NCBI GenBank assembly: GCA_013297865.1
Contig: JAAFIP010000008.1
Span: forward strand, 124,001-188,000
DNA: 64,000 bases
From: Polaromonas sp.
GTDB lineage: Bacteria; Pseudomonadota; Gammaproteobacteria; Burkholderiales; Burkholderiaceae_C
Direction: 5' to 3'
Part shown: in pieces, positions 62,343 to 64,000 of the stretch
Numbering within the stretch: the stretch's first letter is position 1
Layout: the number at the start of each line of letters is the position of its first letter
Translations under genes and position numbers: made by a program
Notes under the pieces: model-generated
Told to the model about the DNA's origin: nothing
The model's input: the letters and a program-made list of their open reading frames with translations, nothing else
The model's database searches: none

Positions 62343-64000
62343 TCAGGAGGCAGCAGCTGGTTGCGCTGTCTGCCGCAATTTGAAGCGCTGCAGCTTGCCG
62401 GTTTCGGTGCGGGGTAAGGCGGTTAAAAATTCAATTTCGCGAGGGTATTTATAGGGCGCCAAATGGATCTTGACGTGCTCCTGCAGGGCCTGTGTGAGGG
62501 CCATGTCGCCAACAAAGCCAGCACGCAATACGCAATACGCTTTGACGATCATGCCGCGCTCGGCATCAGGCTGCCCGACCACACCACACTCGGCCACTGC
62601 CGCATGTTTGAGCAGACAGTCCTCCACCTCCGGGCCGCCAATGTTGTAGCCTGCGCTGATGATCATGTCGTCAGCACGGGATTGGTAGAAAAAATAGCCT
62701 TCCTCGTCCTGCAGGAACGCGTCGCCCGGATAGTTCCAGCCGTTTTTGACGTAATTACTCTGGCGTGCATCGTCCAGATACTTGCAGCTGGTGGGGCCAA
62801 TGACGGCCAGTTTGCCGACCGTGCCGCGTGGCAGCTCCTGGCCTTGGTCATCCACCACTTTGGCCGTGTAGCCGGGCACAACCTTGCCAATCGGTGTGCC
62901 TGGCAAGCCCAGATGCCTGAGCGCGCCGCGCCGCGCCACTGCCAGCTCGCCGACAGAAGAGATGAAAATATGGAACATCTCCGTTGCGCCGATACCATCC
63001 AGCAGATGCAGCCCAGAGGCCTCGTGCCAGAGGATACGGGTGGCATCTGGCAGGCCTTCGCCTGCGCTGACACAGGTTCGCAGGCTGGCAATGCCTTTGG
63101 CCTGCGCAAACGCGGCCATCTGCCGGTAAAAAGTAGGCGCGGTGTAGCAAATGGTGGCGCCCACCGCATGGATGGTGTCCACCATGCTCTCGGGCGTATA
63201 GGGCGCGTCGGGAAAGTAGACCGAGCAACCAGCCCACATGGGGAAGATCAGCAGGCCGCCCAAACCAAACGTAAAAGCCAAGGGGGGCGAGCCAATCACG
63301 ATGTCGTCTGTGCGTGCCTGCAGCACATGGCGTGGCCAGGCCTCGCAGGCCGCCAGAATGTCGCGGTGCGTGTGCACAGCTGCTTTGGGCTGGCCTGTGG
63401 TGCCTGAGGTAAACGCCATCATGGCAGGGTCATCGGCCGCGGTGGCGCAGGCTGTAAATTCGCCGGACTTTTGCGCCGCGCGTGCGGCCAACCCTTCGGG
63501 ATTGTCGATCTGATTGAAGGCGATGATGGTGCGCAGCACGCCGTGCTGCTGCTGCGCTGTCTCCAGCTCGCTGAGCAGCCGGTAGTCGCACAGGGCCACG
63601 GTGGGTTGTGCTTTGTTGATGATCTCGCCCAGCTCTTTGGCGCGCAGCAAGGGCATGGTGGCCACCGCCACCATGCCTGCCTTGACCACAGCCAACCAAG
63701 CCAGCGCCATCCCGATCGAGTTGCCCCCACGCAGCAGCACGCGGTTGCCTGGCACCAGCTGCAGGTCTTCAGTCAGCACCTGCGCGATGCGGTTGACACG
63801 CTCAAGCACATCGGCGTAGCTCAGGGTGATATGGGCTGAGCGCATCAGCACATGGTCAGCCCAGCCTTTGTGGCTGACAGCCTGGTCCAGCAGTGCTTGC
63901 ACCAGGTTGGCTGAATCTGCGATCTGCAGCGGTGGCAAGTCATAGCGCGTGTGCGCACGCTGCGCCAGAGGCGGCAGGCGCTCCATGACAAAACGGTCGA
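62343..64000 (-). CDS. AMP-dependent acyl-CoA ligase, 2-aminobenzoate-/benzoate-CoA ligase type (5' end beyond the window)
   Basis: The frame runs open to the window edge. ATG 63984-63986 is in frame, but the upstream codons DRFV before MERLPP match the family N-terminus, so the true start is probably outside. At least 547 residues. Adenylation motifs MAFTSGTTGQPKAAVH (near residue 189) and LDGIGATEMFHIFIS (near 335), YFFYQSRADDMIISAGYNIGGPEVED (near 430) and the C-terminal lysine region PRTETGKLQRFKL. It would activate an aromatic acid as its CoA thioester. A RidA gene follows 70 bp downstream on the same strand. BenE at 50 kb may import the acid, but the link is speculative. Confidence 0.85.
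   Translation of the reverse strand, partial: DRFVMERLPPLAQRAHTRYDLPPLQIADSANLVQALLDQAVSHKGWADHVLMRSAHITLSYADVLERVNRIAQVLTEDLQLVPGNRVLLRGGNSIGMALAWLAVVKAGMVAVATMPLLRAKELGEIINKAQPTVALCDYRLLSELETAQQQHGVLRTIIAFNQIDNPEGLAARAAQKSGEFTACATAADDPAMMAFTSGTTGQPKAAVHTHRDILAACEAWPRHVLQARTDDIVIGSPPLAFTFGLGGLLIFPMWAGCSVYFPDAPYTPESMVDTIHAVGATICYTAPTFYRQMAAFAQAKGIASLRTCVSAGEGLPDATRILWHEASGLHLLDGIGATEMFHIFISSVGELAVARRGALRHLGLPGTPIGKVVPGYTAKVVDDQGQELPRGTVGKLAVIGPTSCKYLDDARQSNYVKNGWNYPGDAFLQDEEGYFFYQSRADDMIISAGYNIGGPEVEDCLLKHAAVAECGVVGQPDAERGMIVKAYCVLRAGFVGDMALTQALQEHVKIHLAPYKYPREIEFLTALPRTETGKLQRFKLRQTAQPAAAS

Overview
The window looks like chromosome of a Betaproteobacterium of the order Burkholderiales, most likely Comamonadaceae. 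The coding regions are GC-rich. Housekeeping neighbourhoods typical of that group are present: hemE-priA, fur/bamE-dapB-exbB-exbD-leuS-lptE, holA, proA, gshB and a homodimeric-type aceE. No rRNA, tRNA, CRISPR array, insertion sequence or prophage was seen. The family assignment is inferred from protein content; no database was searched.

Layout. 1-5.2 kb is a minus-strand operon (creatininase-family enzyme, LysE exporter, ABC ATPase and permease, start of a cytosine-deaminase-like amidohydrolase), then a CBS protein and a lone Liv-type binding protein. 5.4-10.2 kb holds OsmC, pirin, aceE and a divergent Lrp regulator. 10.7-22.5 kb is a pyrimidine-catabolism locus: preT-preA-dihydropyrimidinase-ureidopropionase on the plus strand; a RutR-like regulator, an NMT1/THI5-type ABC transporter, a cupin and a RutB-like hydrolase on the minus strand. 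Two RutR-type palindromes (10726 and 21122) sit in front of the two transcription units. 22.6-29.6 kb has dsbD, a redoxin, a CoA-binding protein, a GntR/PfkB/SemiSWEET sugar module and hemE. 30-38.6 kb is housekeeping. 38.7-44.8 kb is an RpiR-controlled amino-acid ABC module lying between lptE and holA. 44.8-52.4 kb holds holA, proA, a YafJ-type amidotransferase, gshB, benE and kup. 52.9-61.8 kb is a three-gene surface operon: a giant DUF11/CARDB-type protein, a large beta-barrel and an OmpA lipoprotein. RidA and an acyl-CoA ligase (cut by the edge) end the window.

Most unusual content. (1) A roughly 45-bp dispersed repeat occurs nine times. Five copies lie in frame inside protein genes, translated in three different frames, and one supplies the stop codon of priA. 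(2) Two pairs of hairpin elements bracket the preT-hyuC cluster. In each pair the loops are conserved while the stems carry about seven compensatory base-pair changes, and the mismatches are G-U wobbles on one strand only, which points to selected RNA structures. (3) The giant surface gene contains a 630-bp tandem duplication with no difference visible by eye, whose codon use differs from the rest of the gene. (4) The three-gene surface operon itself is a candidate undescribed display or anchoring system.

How the genes may work together (inference): the RutR-like repressor would sense pyrimidines and control uptake (ABC transporter), ring reduction (PreTA), ring opening (dihydropyrimidinase) and release of beta-alanine, CO2 and ammonia (ureidopropionase). 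The RutB-like hydrolase, the cupin and the cytosine-deaminase operon would widen the range of bases used as nitrogen sources.
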